DNA of 64,000 nucleotides. It comes from Salipaludibacillus aurantiacus (GTDB lineage: Bacteria > Bacillota > Bacilli > Bacillales > Salisediminibacteriaceae). Positions 45,116 to 54,045 of the stretch are shown here, piece after piece; the stretch's first letter is position 1; every line of letters starts with the position of its first letter. The stretch lies in contig NZ_FOGT01000004.1 in assembly GCF_900111295.1 (NCBI RefSeq), forward strand, positions 62,001 through 126,000, read 5' to 3'. A program made the translations under genes and the position numbers. The notes beneath the pieces are model-generated. The model worked only from the letters and a program-made list of their open reading frames with translations. It had not been told where the DNA came from and did not search any database.

Positions 45116-47427
45116 AAATCACGGTTACCGGAAGAGTCCAAGGGGTAGGCTTTCGGCCGTTTATATATAGTCTTGCACACAAATATAATCTCAAAGGGAC
45201 GGTTCAAAATAACCTGGACGGCTTGCTGATTCATGTTGAAGGAGATAAAAACAGTTTAAAAGACTTGGCAGATGAGGTTAGACACTCGCCGCCCCGACTG
45301 GCAAAGGTAGATAATATAACCATTCAGGAAGCCGCTCCTTCAGGGCATGATGAATTTATGATTGTCCCGAGCGAAAACAAAGGGGAGGCTGTCCCGTGGC
45401 TGCCTGCGGATGCTGCGGTATGTGATCTGTGTACAGCAGAAATGAACGACCCGGCGGACAGACGTTACAACTTTCCGTTTATTAACTGCACCCAGTGCGG
45501 ACCCCGCTATACGATTATTCAAGGCTTGCCGTATGACAGACCGCTTACAGCGATGAAAGGTTTTCCAATGTGCCTCAGCTGCAAGGAAGAGTATGAAGAT
45601 CCCGGGAACCGCCGACATCATGCCCAGCCCGTCTGCTGCCCGGCGTGCGGGCCAAAACTTACTCTTCTAAATTACACGGGGCACCGTCTTAGTGAAAATT
45701 CAAATGCGATAAGACAGACTATCGATTTTTTAAAAAAAGGAAAGATAGCAGCAATAAAAGGGGTAGGGGGCTACCATCTCGCCTGCGATCCCTTTCAAGC
45801 TTCTGCTGTTGACCGGCTCAGGCAACTAAAAAGGAGGCCGCAGCGTCCATTGGCCGTCATGGTGAAATCCGTGGATGCGGCACGAGAATTTTGCAGTTTA
45901 ACCAAAAATGAAGAACAGCTGCTTTCAAGGCCTGAAACGCCGATAGTCATTCTGCGCAGAAAGGAAGGGTGCTCTTTACCAGACATTCTTTCCCCGGGGT
46001 TATCTACCCTCGGCGTCATGCTTCCTTATACCCCGCTCCATCACCTTCTCCTGTCCGGAGAATTACCTTGTCTGGTAATGACGAGCGCCAACACATCGGG
46101 GCTGCCTATCTTTTACAGAGACGACTGTCAGAGTGATCTGAATAACTTGTGTGATTATCTATTGACTCACAACCGGCCGATTGAGAGACCTGTAGACGAT
46201 TCAGTCGTTCAATGGGATGGAGAGGAGATAATATATCTCCGGAGGGCCAGAGGCTATGTGCCGGACCCGCTTACATCCAAGCTCAACGTGAATAACATTC
46301 TGGCTTTAGGAGGCGATCAGAAAAATACGTTTGCGATTGGAAAGGAGCATTATATTTTTTTGAGTCCGCATATAGGAGAAGTGGAAAATGAAGAAATGAT
46401 TCATTCATTGGAAGACACTCTCTGCCATTACAAGAACTGGCTTAAAGGTGAGCCGGAATGTATCGCCTTCGATAAGCATCCACTCTATGAAACGTCAGCT
46501 TTAGCGAAAAAACTGCCGGGGATTAAAGTCCCTGTCCAGCATCACCATGCCCATCACGTGTCCTGCATGGAAGATAACAGCCTGATGGAACCTTGTCTCG
46601 GAATTATACTCGATGGCACCGGCTATGGGGAAGACGGCCATATCTGGGGATTCGAATTCCTGTACGGCAATGCTGAATCTGTCGAACGTCTCGGTCACTT
46701 ATCATACACCCCGCTCCCCGGCGGTGACAAAGCAGTGAGGGAACCGTGGAGAACGGCCGCCGGTATGCTGCTTCACTACTGGCCGGAAGAAGGCAGAAAA
46801 CTGGCCGCTGACCTGTTTCCGGAGGAAACAGTCAATCTCGACGTGATCAGCCGGATGGTCACAAACGGAATCAACTCGCCTTTCGCAGGTACTTGCGGCA
46901 GACTGTTTGATGCGGTGAGCGCCATACTGGGGATTTGTACTATCGCGACGTATGAAGGTGAAGCGGCGATTAAGTTAGCAGATGTCATAGAAGGCACAGC
47001 TCTCACTGCCCATGAAAAAGAACCGTACCCGTTTCGGGTCATTGCTACTCAAGATCACGGTCATCTGCTCGATTTTTCTCCAATGATTTATGAGATTATC
47101 CAGGAAAAAAGGCAGGGGGTGGCTGCCCGGAAAATCATTTGCAGATTTCATGAGACGATCGTGTCCTCCTGTGTCCAGACAATTTTATCGGTCATGGCTG
47201 AAAGGCCGGAGTTGAACAGGACAGTCGTGTTATCGGGAGGATCTTTCCAAAATAATTACTTGAGAAAAGAAGTAAAAAGGCAGCTTAGGAAAAAAGGCTT
47301 TACCGTGTATACACATCAACAAATCCCGATCCATGACGGCGGATTATCTCTCGGTCAGCTCACCATTGCCGCTCATGTTTTAAAGTCACTGAGTCATAGA
47401 AAAAGAGGTGAAAAACGGTGTGTGTAG
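45100..47427 (+). CDS. hypF: Carbamoyltransferase HypF
   Basis: A 775-residue enzyme that starts cyanide-ligand synthesis for the NiFe site. Domain order: acylphosphatase-like (GRVQGVGFRPFIY, residues ~9-21), two zinc fingers (CDLCTAEM...CTQCG and CLSCKEEY...CCPACG), YrdC-like domain (KGVGGYHLACD) and a Kae1-like carbamoyltransferase domain with VQHHHAHHVSCM. ATG 45100 follows AGAGAGG and overlaps hypB by 16 bases. Full length, with all domains. Confidence 0.96.
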   Translation: MPCALKITVTGRVQGVGFRPFIYSLAHKYNLKGTVQNNLDGLLIHVEGDKNSLKDLADEVRHSPPRLAKVDNITIQEAAPSGHDEFMIVPSENKGEAVPWLPADAAVCDLCTAEMNDPADRRYNFPFINCTQCGPRYTIIQGLPYDRPLTAMKGFPMCLSCKEEYEDPGNRRHHAQPVCCPACGPKLTLLNYTGHRLSENSNAIRQTIDFLKKGKIAAIKGVGGYHLACDPFQASAVDRLRQLKRRPQRPLAVMVKSVDAAREFCSLTKNEEQLLSRPETPIVILRRKEGCSLPDILSPGLSTLGVMLPYTPLHHLLLSGELPCLVMTSANTSGLPIFYRDDCQSDLNNLCDYLLTHNRPIERPVDDSVVQWDGEEIIYLRRARGYVPDPLTSKLNVNNILALGGDQKNTFAIGKEHYIFLSPHIGEVENEEMIHSLEDTLCHYKNWLKGEPECIAFDKHPLYETSALAKKLPGIKVPVQHHHAHHVSCMEDNSLMEPCLGIILDGTGYGEDGHIWGFEFLYGNAESVERLGHLSYTPLPGGDKAVREPWRTAAGMLLHYWPEEGRKLAADLFPEETVNLDVISRMVTNGINSPFAGTCGRLFDAVSAILGICTIATYEGEAAIKLADVIEGTALTAHEKEPYPFRVIATQDHGHLLDFSPMIYEIIQEKRQGVAARKIICRFHETIVSSCVQTILSVMAERPELNRTVVLSGGSFQNNYLRKEVKRQLRKKGFTVYTHQQIPIHDGGLSLGQLTIAAHVLKSLSHRKRGEKRCV

Positions 47428-47657
47428 GAGTGCCTGCAAAGGTAATTAAAATCGAAGGTGAAAAAGCGTTAGTCGATGTCATGGGCGCAAAAATGACCAT
47501 AGGAATTCTGTTCGTTCCTGAGGTCACTTTAAATAATTATGTTCTCATCCACGCCGGACAGGCGATGGTTATTATTGAAGAAGAGTATGCCAATGCCAGT
47601 ATAAAAGAGTGGAGGGAGCTGCTGGATGCTAGAGACAAAGATTTTTTCACATCCTGA
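47418..47657 (+). CDS. hypC: Hydrogenase assembly chaperone HypC
   Basis: A 79-residue protein starting M-C-V-G-V-P, the essential Cys2 that carries the Fe(CN)2CO group. The start is GTG 47418, 10 bases inside hypF, after AAAGAGGTG. Residues ~40-60 (NYVLIHAGQAMVIIEEEYA) match the HypC/HupF C-terminal motif. It works with HypD. Confidence 0.95.
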   Translation: MCVGVPAKVIKIEGEKALVDVMGAKMTIGILFVPEVTLNNYVLIHAGQAMVIIEEEYANASIKEWRELLDARDKDFFTS

Positions 47658-48732
47658 ATTAACCCGGCGGCTGGCAGACGCAGTCGCAAATTCAGCTGAG
47701 ACCTTTATTAAAAGAGAAGGAAGAATGCCGTCAGTGATGGAAGTTTGCGGATCCCACACGATGGCCTTTGCTAAATCAGGCATAAAAACGAGATTAAGAG
47801 ACTATGTGAGGTTAATAGCAGGGCCCGGATGTCCGGTCTGTGTAACAGATCAAAAGGCGATAGATGCCATGATCTGTTTATCTAAAAAAAACAATGTCAT
47901 TCTTTGTACGTTCGGCGATATGATGCGCGTTCCGGGGTCTGATTCTTCTTTGCTGCAAGCAAAAACAAACGGCAGTGATATCAGAATTATTTACTCACCT
48001 TCTGACAGCATACAGATTGCCAAAGACCATCCGGATAAAGAAGTTATTTTTTTAGGGATTGGTTTTGAAACGACCATTCCCGCTTTAGTCGCCGCCGTTC
48101 GTGAGGCAGAAAAGAAAGATTTGACTAATTTTTCTATTTGGATGACGACAAAGTTAGTGGCACCCGTGTTAAGAGCCTTGCTTCAATCCGGAGAGGTCAA
48201 GCTGGACGGATTTTTGCTGCCGGGCCATGTGTCCATCGTGACAGGAAAACAAAGCTACCGTTTTTTAAATGACAAATACCAGATACCCGGAGTGATCACG
48301 GGGTTTGAACCTGTACAGCTTCTCAGCGGCCTCTTAAAATTACTGAACCAGCTCCACGAAGGAAGAACGGGTATTATTAATGATTACACCTATGTCGTTA
48401 AAGAGGCAGGCAATTTTACAGCACAACACTACATGGACACATATTTAACCCGTGCAGATGAAGAGTGGCGTGGAATAGGAGAGATCCGGGGAAGCGGGCT
48501 TGTCTTAAAAGAGAAATACGCCCGGTTTGATGCAAAAAAGAAATTTAATGTTTTACCGGCAGAACCAAGGAAAACGAAATGCCGCTGCGGCGACATTATC
48601 AGGGGCGTTATTACCCCGGAAGAATGTATCCTGTTTAATAAAGCCTGCACGCCTTCTAAGCCGGTTGGACCGTGTATGGTCTCATCGGAAGGGACCTGTG
48701 CAGCCCACTACCACTTCATGAGGGAGGAGTAA
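47626..48732 (+). CDS. hypD: Hydrogenase maturation protein HypD
   Basis: A 368-residue Fe-S scaffold protein. Conserved EVCGSHTMAFA, GPGCPVCVTD, IFLGIGFETT and the C-terminal [4Fe-4S] cysteines (TKCRCGDI, ECILFNKACTPSKPVGPCMVSSEGTCAAHY) are present. It assembles the Fe(CN)2CO group with HypC and HypE. ATG 47626 lies inside hypC, with GGAGGGAG upstream, suggesting coupling. Confidence 0.96.
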   Translation: MLETKIFSHPELTRRLADAVANSAETFIKREGRMPSVMEVCGSHTMAFAKSGIKTRLRDYVRLIAGPGCPVCVTDQKAIDAMICLSKKNNVILCTFGDMMRVPGSDSSLLQAKTNGSDIRIIYSPSDSIQIAKDHPDKEVIFLGIGFETTIPALVAAVREAEKKDLTNFSIWMTTKLVAPVLRALLQSGEVKLDGFLLPGHVSIVTGKQSYRFLNDKYQIPGVITGFEPVQLLSGLLKLLNQLHEGRTGIINDYTYVVKEAGNFTAQHYMDTYLTRADEEWRGIGEIRGSGLVLKEKYARFDAKKKFNVLPAEPRKTKCRCGDIIRGVITPEECILFNKACTPSKPVGPCMVSSEGTCAAHYHFMREE

Positions 48733-48734
48733 TT

Positions 48735-49742
48735 ATGGCTGGACGGATCAGTTTAGCTCATGGTGAAGGAGGAGAATTAACCCACCAGCTTATACAGGAG
48801 GTTTTTATTCAATCATTTGGCCACGGTGAGCAGGCGCGCTTAGATGCCGCAGTTATTCCCTGTTTTTCTGGAAAAATGGCTGTGACGACGGACAGCTATG
48901 TGGTGGATCCGCTCTTTTTTCCTGGAGGAAATATAGGCAAGCTGGCGGTAACAGGAACAGTTAATGACCTGGCGGTAACAGGAGCTGTGCCAAAGGTTCT
49001 AACGGCAGGATTTATGATTGAGGAAGGGTTTCCCGTCAGTGACTTAAAGAAGATTGTTAAAAGTATGGCAGCTGAAGCTGAAACTGCGGGAGTTTCAATC
49101 ATAGCCGGAGATACGAAAGTCGTGGAAAGGGGGAGTGTTGACGGAATATTTATTAATACAACCGGTATAGGCGCCATCGGGGAAAAGGATCTTAATCCTG
49201 CTGCGGTGAAAAAAGGAGACGCCGTCATTATCACTGGAACGATAGGAGATCACGGAATTGCTATCTTGAGTGCCCGTCAGCAGCTAGGCTTATTAACCGA
49301 TATAAAAAGCGATTGTGCCTCGTTAAACACTCTCCTTAACCAGCTAATCCAACAAACAGAAGGGATTCGGGTGATGCGTGACTTGACGCGGGGAGGTCTC
49401 GCGACAGGACTGGTGGAACTCTGCGAAGATTTCAGCATTTCTATCGAGTTAAACGAGACTTCTATACCTGTACACGAGGAGGTAGAAGGAGCGTGTGAAA
49501 TTTTAGGGTTTGACCCTCTCTATTTGGCGAACGAAGGAAAAGCCGTTATTATTGTCGATTCAAAGGAAGCGGATAAAGTGCTTCAATTACTTCACTCCCA
49601 TGAATTCGGTAAGAATGCCACACTTATTGGCCTTGTGGCTTCCATATCTGAAAAAGCAGGCAAGCTGAAATTAAAAACGCCTGTTAACACAACGAGACGC
49701 CTTACCCGTCTTTCCGGAATGTTGCTGCCGAGAATTTGTTAA
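48735..49742 (+). CDS. hypE: Carbamoyl dehydratase HypE
   Basis: A 335-residue protein that ends in PRIC, the required C-terminal Cys that becomes the thiocyanate. The PurM-like ATPase fold shows HGEGGELTHQLIQEVF at the start, TTDSYVVDPLFFPGGNIG and RGGLATGLVELCED. ATG 48735 follows GGGAGGAG. It completes the hypABFCDE set. Confidence 0.96.
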   Translation: MAGRISLAHGEGGELTHQLIQEVFIQSFGHGEQARLDAAVIPCFSGKMAVTTDSYVVDPLFFPGGNIGKLAVTGTVNDLAVTGAVPKVLTAGFMIEEGFPVSDLKKIVKSMAAEAETAGVSIIAGDTKVVERGSVDGIFINTTGIGAIGEKDLNPAAVKKGDAVIITGTIGDHGIAILSARQQLGLLTDIKSDCASLNTLLNQLIQQTEGIRVMRDLTRGGLATGLVELCEDFSISIELNETSIPVHEEVEGACEILGFDPLYLANEGKAVIIVDSKEADKVLQLLHSHEFGKNATLIGLVASISEKAGKLKLKTPVNTTRRLTRLSGMLLPRIC

Positions 49743-49797
49743 TGTTTTGGCCCAATTTGCATAGGATGATGTAGACCTTTTTTAAGGGGAGGTATTT

Positions 49798-50331
49798 ATG
49801 CAAAACATTGCCTTGATCAGGCTCCAAATGAACCATCTTGTCACTCAGGCCCGGCAGGATATCCATTCACTTTCGGTTATGGATGACTCTTCTGATAACT
49901 CTCAAACCCTTCAGCGATTATGGGATACCGTTTCAAGTATGCATTTCCTTAGTGAGATGCTGGCAAACCAAGCTATGATGGCCGGTTATTATTTTTCAAC
50001 GGTTCCGGCACCGGCCTTGCCCGCACAACCTGGGACAGCGGCTCAACCCGGGGTTCCTCCAGTTACCCCTTTACCGAATCAGACCTTGCCTCCTCCGGGG
50101 GACCTTACCCTGACGCTCCAGGAACTAGAAAATTATGATGGAAAAAATGGGAGACCTGCCTATGTAGCGGTTGGCGGGGTGGTGTATGACGTAACAAATA
50201 ACCGTGCGTGGGCGGCGGCCACCCATTTTGGACTGGTTGCGGGAAAAGACTATACGGCCGAATTTGCCTCGTGCCATGCCGGGCAGGAGGCCATTCTGGC
50301 CACATTGCCAATCGTGGGGAGGCTGGCGTAA
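49798..50331 (+). CDS. Cytochrome b5-like haem-binding protein in the hydrogenase operon
   Basis: A 177-residue protein with three parts: an N-terminal helical region (residues 1-68), a proline-rich linker (about 70-100, AQPGTAAQPGVPP) and a cytochrome b5-like domain (TLQELENYDGKNGRPAYVAVGGVVYDVTNN...HFGLVAGKDYTAEFASCHAGQEAIL). The two histidines (in THFG and CHAGQ) are candidate haem ligands. No membrane span or signal peptide. It starts at ATG 49798 after GGGGAGG and its TAA overlaps the small-subunit ATG by one base. Plausible as an electron partner, but no such role is shown. Confidence 0.78.
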   Translation: MQNIALIRLQMNHLVTQARQDIHSLSVMDDSSDNSQTLQRLWDTVSSMHFLSEMLANQAMMAGYYFSTVPAPALPAQPGTAAQPGVPPVTPLPNQTLPPPGDLTLTLQELENYDGKNGRPAYVAVGGVVYDVTNNRAWAAATHFGLVAGKDYTAEFASCHAGQEAILATLPIVGRLA

Positions 50332-51236
50332 TGAAAAAGGCTGTATTACCTCCGGACTCTCTGACAAATGAAGCAATTGCAGCAAGGCTGACAAATGCTG
50401 CAGATGAAAACCTGAAGAAAGGGCTTATTAACAAAAGAAATTTAGTGTACCTGGAGTTAAACGGTTGTTCGGGCAATATTATTTCGTTGTTGAACGGACA
50501 GAATCCTTCGTTTGAGTATACGCTGAATTCACTGGTTGACCTCCGCTACAGCAACAGTTTAATGGCTGCAGAAGGAGAGCAGGCTTCAGAGAAATTAATG
50601 GCTGTCTTAGATGAAGATTTTATTTTGGCAGTAGAAGGCGCTGTCGCTTTAAAAAATAACGGATTATACAATGTCATCGGCAGCCTGGATGGTCAGCCGC
50701 TTACCGGCCTTCAAGCCGCCACCACCCTTGGAGAACGCGCGTCACATATTTTAGCCGTTGGGGCGTGTGCCACCCATGGCGGGGTTTCGGCTGCTAAACC
50801 GAATCCGTCAGAATCGGTCAGCCTGCAACAAGTTCTTACTGACCGGGAGATAATTAAATTGCCGGGGTGTCCCGTTAACCCCGACTGGTTTTTAGGAACG
50901 TTAGCCCACTTGCTGCTGTATGGTGAGCCGGAAACAGATAACTTAGGCCGGCCGCTCATGTTCTACAGCACACTTATTCATGACCGCTGTCCTAGAAGGC
51001 CTTTTTTCGACAGGGGCATTTTTGCGGAGAAACTTGGGGATAAAACGTGCTTATTTAAATTAGGCTGCAGGGGACCGGTGACTCGTACGGACTGCCCTAC
51101 AAGGCAGTGGAATGGCCATGTAAACTGGCCAATCGGTGATGATACTCCTTGCATCGGCTGTTCCCAATTCGGCTTTCCTGATGCAATGGCCCCGTTCATC
51201 AGTTTTGACACGACAAGGGTGGTGAAGGATGAGTAA
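50331..51236 (+). CDS. [NiFe] hydrogenase small subunit
   Basis: A 301-residue electron-transfer subunit, with no Tat signal, so it is cytoplasmic. Cluster ligands: proximal Cys46, Cys146 (GACATHGG) and Cys180 (LPGCPVNP) with Asn49 where a second N-terminal Cys is expected (NGCSGN in place of CxxC); distal His217, Cys220, Cys240, Cys246; medial Cys255, Cys274, Cys277. Asn49 is the single substituted ligand, comparable to the Asp found in the actinobacterial-type O2-tolerant enzymes. ATG 50331 follows GGGGAGG. Cotranscribed and coupled to the large subunit by an 8-base overlap. Confidence 0.92.
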   Translation: MKKAVLPPDSLTNEAIAARLTNAADENLKKGLINKRNLVYLELNGCSGNIISLLNGQNPSFEYTLNSLVDLRYSNSLMAAEGEQASEKLMAVLDEDFILAVEGAVALKNNGLYNVIGSLDGQPLTGLQAATTLGERASHILAVGACATHGGVSAAKPNPSESVSLQQVLTDREIIKLPGCPVNPDWFLGTLAHLLLYGEPETDNLGRPLMFYSTLIHDRCPRRPFFDRGIFAEKLGDKTCLFKLGCRGPVTRTDCPTRQWNGHVNWPIGDDTPCIGCSQFGFPDAMAPFISFDTTRVVKDE

Positions 51237-52641
51237 GCGAATTGTCATTAATCCTTTAACACGGATCAGCGGTTTTATGGAAATAGAAGTGACAGTTGAA
51301 AGGAACGAAATAGTGGATGCTAAAACGACAGGCAATTTATTCCGGGGGTTTGAACAGATGCTTGTTGGGAGAAGCCCGTTTGACGCGGTGTATTTTACCC
51401 AGCGGATCTGCGGAATCTGCTCTGCGGCACATTCTATGGCTTCTTCTTTAGCATTAGAAGATGCAATGGCTATTGAACCTTTGGAGCAAGGGAGATATTT
51501 AAGAGATATTATTCATTGCTGTGAATTTCTGCAGAATCACATCCGTCATTTCTACCAGTACACCGCTCCTGATTATGTATTCATCGGCGAGAATGTTCTT
51601 TTTCAAGCAGACCATAATGATTTCAGGCTCCCTAAGAATGTGAACGACCGCCTTTCACGCCATTATTTTGAGTCTCTTCCGATCAGCCGGTCTGCTCATC
51701 AAATGCTCGCTGTGTTAGGAGGGAAAGCTCCGCATAACCACGGGGTGTTTATCGGCGGTATAACCACTCAGGCCACGTCTGAAAAAATTGTTCAGCTCGA
51801 TGAAATTTTACAGACTATTACAGCGTTTATTGAAGAAAAAATGATCCCGGATGTCTACGATATAGCCAGGTATTATCCGGAGTATTTCCGTATGGGGGGA
51901 GGATACGGGAATCTGTTAACCTATGGATCTTTTAATAACTATAAAGAATTGGGAACGTTGTATGTTGACCCACTCGTCTCTACTCCGGAATCGGAACAGC
52001 CTGAACCGTTTGATGAAAATAAGATAACGGAAAAAATAGATTATTCCTGGTTTAAATCAAAGCAGAATACGTATTTGCCGGATGAAATAACCCCTGAACC
52101 GGACAGGGATAAGCAGAAAGCTTACTCCTGGGTGAAATCCCCGAGGTACAACGGAATGCCAATGGAAGTCGGGCCTTTAGCCAGGTTAATATTAAGCGGT
52201 TCCTATGTAAATGGCATCTCAGCTATGGACCGGACGATTGCAAGAGCTCTTGAAGCAAAAAAGATTGCAGACATTATGAAAACCTTACTCAAGGAAGTCG
52301 TCCCCGGAGTGGATATGCAGAAAAAATATGAGCGTCCGGAGAGGGCGTCCGGAAGAGGGCTGGTTGATACAACAAGAGGAGCGCTAGGTCACTGGCTCAG
52401 AATTAAGGATAGGAAGCTGTCATTCTATCAGATTATTACCCCTTCAACATGGGATTTTTCACCCCGGGACGATAAAGGTTTCAGAGGGGTGGCGGAACAG
52501 GCGTTAATAGGTGCCCCTGTTGACGATCCTGATAACCCGGCGGAAATCGGAAGAATCCTCAGGTCATTTGATCCGTGCATGTCTTGTGCTACGCATGTAT
52601 TCAGCAAGGGTAAACAAGTCAAAACCATCAAGGTGTTTTAA
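51229..52641 (+). CDS. [NiFe] hydrogenase large (catalytic) subunit
   Basis: A 470-residue subunit. The N-terminal nickel motif is RICGICSAAH (Cys61, Cys64) and the C-terminal is DPCMSCATH (Cys450, Cys453, His456), followed by a 14-residue tail (VFSKGKQVKTIKVF) that the protease would remove after His456. It carries the NiFe(CN)2CO site built by the hyp products and oxidises or produces H2. Exact HydDB group was not assigned. ATG 51229 follows GGTGGTGAAGG. Confidence 0.95.
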   Translation: MSKRIVINPLTRISGFMEIEVTVERNEIVDAKTTGNLFRGFEQMLVGRSPFDAVYFTQRICGICSAAHSMASSLALEDAMAIEPLEQGRYLRDIIHCCEFLQNHIRHFYQYTAPDYVFIGENVLFQADHNDFRLPKNVNDRLSRHYFESLPISRSAHQMLAVLGGKAPHNHGVFIGGITTQATSEKIVQLDEILQTITAFIEEKMIPDVYDIARYYPEYFRMGGGYGNLLTYGSFNNYKELGTLYVDPLVSTPESEQPEPFDENKITEKIDYSWFKSKQNTYLPDEITPEPDRDKQKAYSWVKSPRYNGMPMEVGPLARLILSGSYVNGISAMDRTIARALEAKKIADIMKTLLKEVVPGVDMQKKYERPERASGRGLVDTTRGALGHWLRIKDRKLSFYQIITPSTWDFSPRDDKGFRGVAEQALIGAPVDDPDNPAEIGRILRSFDPCMSCATHVFSKGKQVKTIKVF

Positions 52642-53108
52642 TGGAAAAAACAGTGATCTTAGGGATTGGCAATCACTTAATGAGGGATGACGGAATCGGT
52701 ATGTGTGTGGTTGAAAAACTGGCGGAACACCAGCAGGATTTTGATGCTATCCAATATGTCATTGGGGAATCAGACATTGATTATTGTCTGAAAAAAATTG
52801 AAGGAGCATCCTGTGTTTTAATCGTAGATGCTGTTATATCCGGAAAAAAACCTGGAGACGTGTCTCTTTTCTGTCTCTCTGACTTACATGAACAACAGGA
52901 TTTGACCCTCTCGCCGCATAATTTACATTTATTTAATGCCCTTTACCACGAGCGGGACCGGATAAAAGGATATGTCATCGGTATTGAGCCGCACGACATA
53001 TCCTTTCATCTCGGGTTAAGCAAGCAGCTAAACGAAAAACTCAGCGATATTACAGCCCACGCGGAGAAAATCATTAAGGAAATCACTGTAAAAAAATGGG
53101 GGGGCTGA
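52641..53108 (+). CDS. Hydrogenase maturation protease (M52, HyaD/HybD type)
   Basis: A 155-residue endopeptidase that removes the C-terminal tail of the large subunit after nickel insertion. GIGNHLMRDDGIG holds Asp17 in the nickel-ligand position often filled by Glu, VDAV provides Asp63 and PHNLHL His93. Its ATG overlaps the large-subunit stop (TAATG). The last residues (KKWGG) and TGA are encoded by a REP-like repeat. Last gene of the ten-gene operon. Confidence 0.93.
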   Translation: MEKTVILGIGNHLMRDDGIGMCVVEKLAEHQQDFDAIQYVIGESDIDYCLKKIEGASCVLIVDAVISGKKPGDVSLFCLSDLHEQQDLTLSPHNLHLFNALYHERDRIKGYVIGIEPHDISFHLGLSKQLNEKLSDITAHAEKIIKEITVKKWGG

Positions 53109-53114
53109 CCCCAT
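53096..53114. repeat. REP-like palindrome, copy 6
   Basis: ATGGGG...CCCCAT with the GGCTGACCCC core. It overlaps the protease stop codon (TGA at 53106-53108). Confidence 0.8.
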
Positions 53115-53199
53115 AAGCATTATCTATATTAAAGGGCTCTGCTGCAAATCGTGGCAGGGGCCCGTCCAATTAGCAGGATGATTTTTTAACAGGTTATTT

Positions 53200-53424
53200 C
53201 TAGCCGTCGGTGCTTCCCTGGTTACCGAGCGCATCGAGCAACCCTGTAAGTTCATTTGATAACTGTTTCCATTCATCGTCGCTTAATGTGTCGGAAGAAG
53301 ATAACCTTACCAATGGGATCTCGATTTGAAGTGGAATATCAAAAAGTACAATATCAATTGGAGACGAGATACCGATACATAAAATTTCTCTCCCATCGTT
53401 CCTTTTGTTTTTGTTTTCTGCCAA
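53200..53424 (-). CDS. Hypothetical 74-residue protein
   Basis: A small soluble protein (NKRNDGREILCIGISSPIDI near the start, an acidic C-terminus DALGNQGSTDG). I do not recognise the family. The start is TTG 53424, with a strong AAGGAGTG 8 bases upstream, which supports a real gene. It is convergent with the hydrogenase operon and stands alone. Confidence 0.62.
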   Translation of the reverse strand: MAENKNKRNDGREILCIGISSPIDIVLFDIPLQIEIPLVRLSSSDTLSDDEWKQLSNELTGLLDALGNQGSTDG

Positions 53425-53796
53425 CTCAGATCACTCCTTTCCTGTAGAGTACTATTATATATATGAAGAAAATAAGTGATTGCTTGTTTTGACACCTATT
53501 TAAGAAGAGGGAGTTTCAGAGTTTTTTAAAAAAATAGGTGGAAGCCCCAGGACATTCAACTGAATTAATAGAGAGTAAGAATAAGGGAATAATTAAACCT
53601 TCGCGGCCATACTGGCAGCGGAGTTGTTTTATTTTATTTATCCAAGGGATCTCTAAGCCGGTAAGAAAAACTACAGGTGGAATAAATTACTTGGGAAGTT
53701 TTTGTGAAATGTTTAACAAACACCTTGAATGATTATCATTCTCATTTAAAATGGGGTTAGATGAGAACGTTTTTCGACACGGGGAGGGGAAGTATT
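53425..53796. other. Intergenic region upstream of feoA
   Basis: These 372 bases contain a Fur-box-like 7-1-7 inverted repeat at 53727-53741 and, on the minus strand, a TATAAT (53452-53457) that may serve the 74-residue gene. No other gene is convincing. Confidence 0.5.
53727..53741. promoter_or_regulatory. Fur-type operator upstream of feoAB
   Basis: GAATGAT-T-ATCATTC is a perfect 7-1-7 inverted repeat, the form of the Bacillus Fur box (TGATAAT-N-ATTATCA) with GAATGAT arms. It lies 56 bases before feoA and suggests repression by iron. Confidence 0.75.
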
Positions 53797-54045
53797 ATGA
53801 AAAACGAAGGTCTTTGTAAACTGGCTCGCGCCACGGTGTGCCGCGTGAAGAAACTGCCGGATTGTCCGCTTCTTGAAGGACTTGGCATTGAAGTCGGCAC
53901 AGAGTTTTGTATAAAACAGAAAAGTCCATGGCGGGGGCCGATTGTGGTGGAAACAAAAGGCAGGCGGCAATTAGCCATTGACTATCATATCGCTTCACAA
54001 TTTGAAGTGGAGGAGGTGAATGGCGGTGTCCTGTCACGAAAATAA
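53797..54045 (+). CDS. feoA: Ferrous iron transport protein FeoA
   Basis: An 82-residue SH3-like protein that regulates FeoB. It has ARATVCRVKKLPDCPLLEGLGIEVGTEFCIKQK and ends FEVEEV, typical for FeoA. ATG 53797 follows GGGGAGGGG. Its 3' end overlaps feoB by 26 bases. Confidence 0.88.
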   Translation: MKNEGLCKLARATVCRVKKLPDCPLLEGLGIEVGTEFCIKQKSPWRGPIVVETKGRRQLAIDYHIASQFEVEEVNGGVLSRK

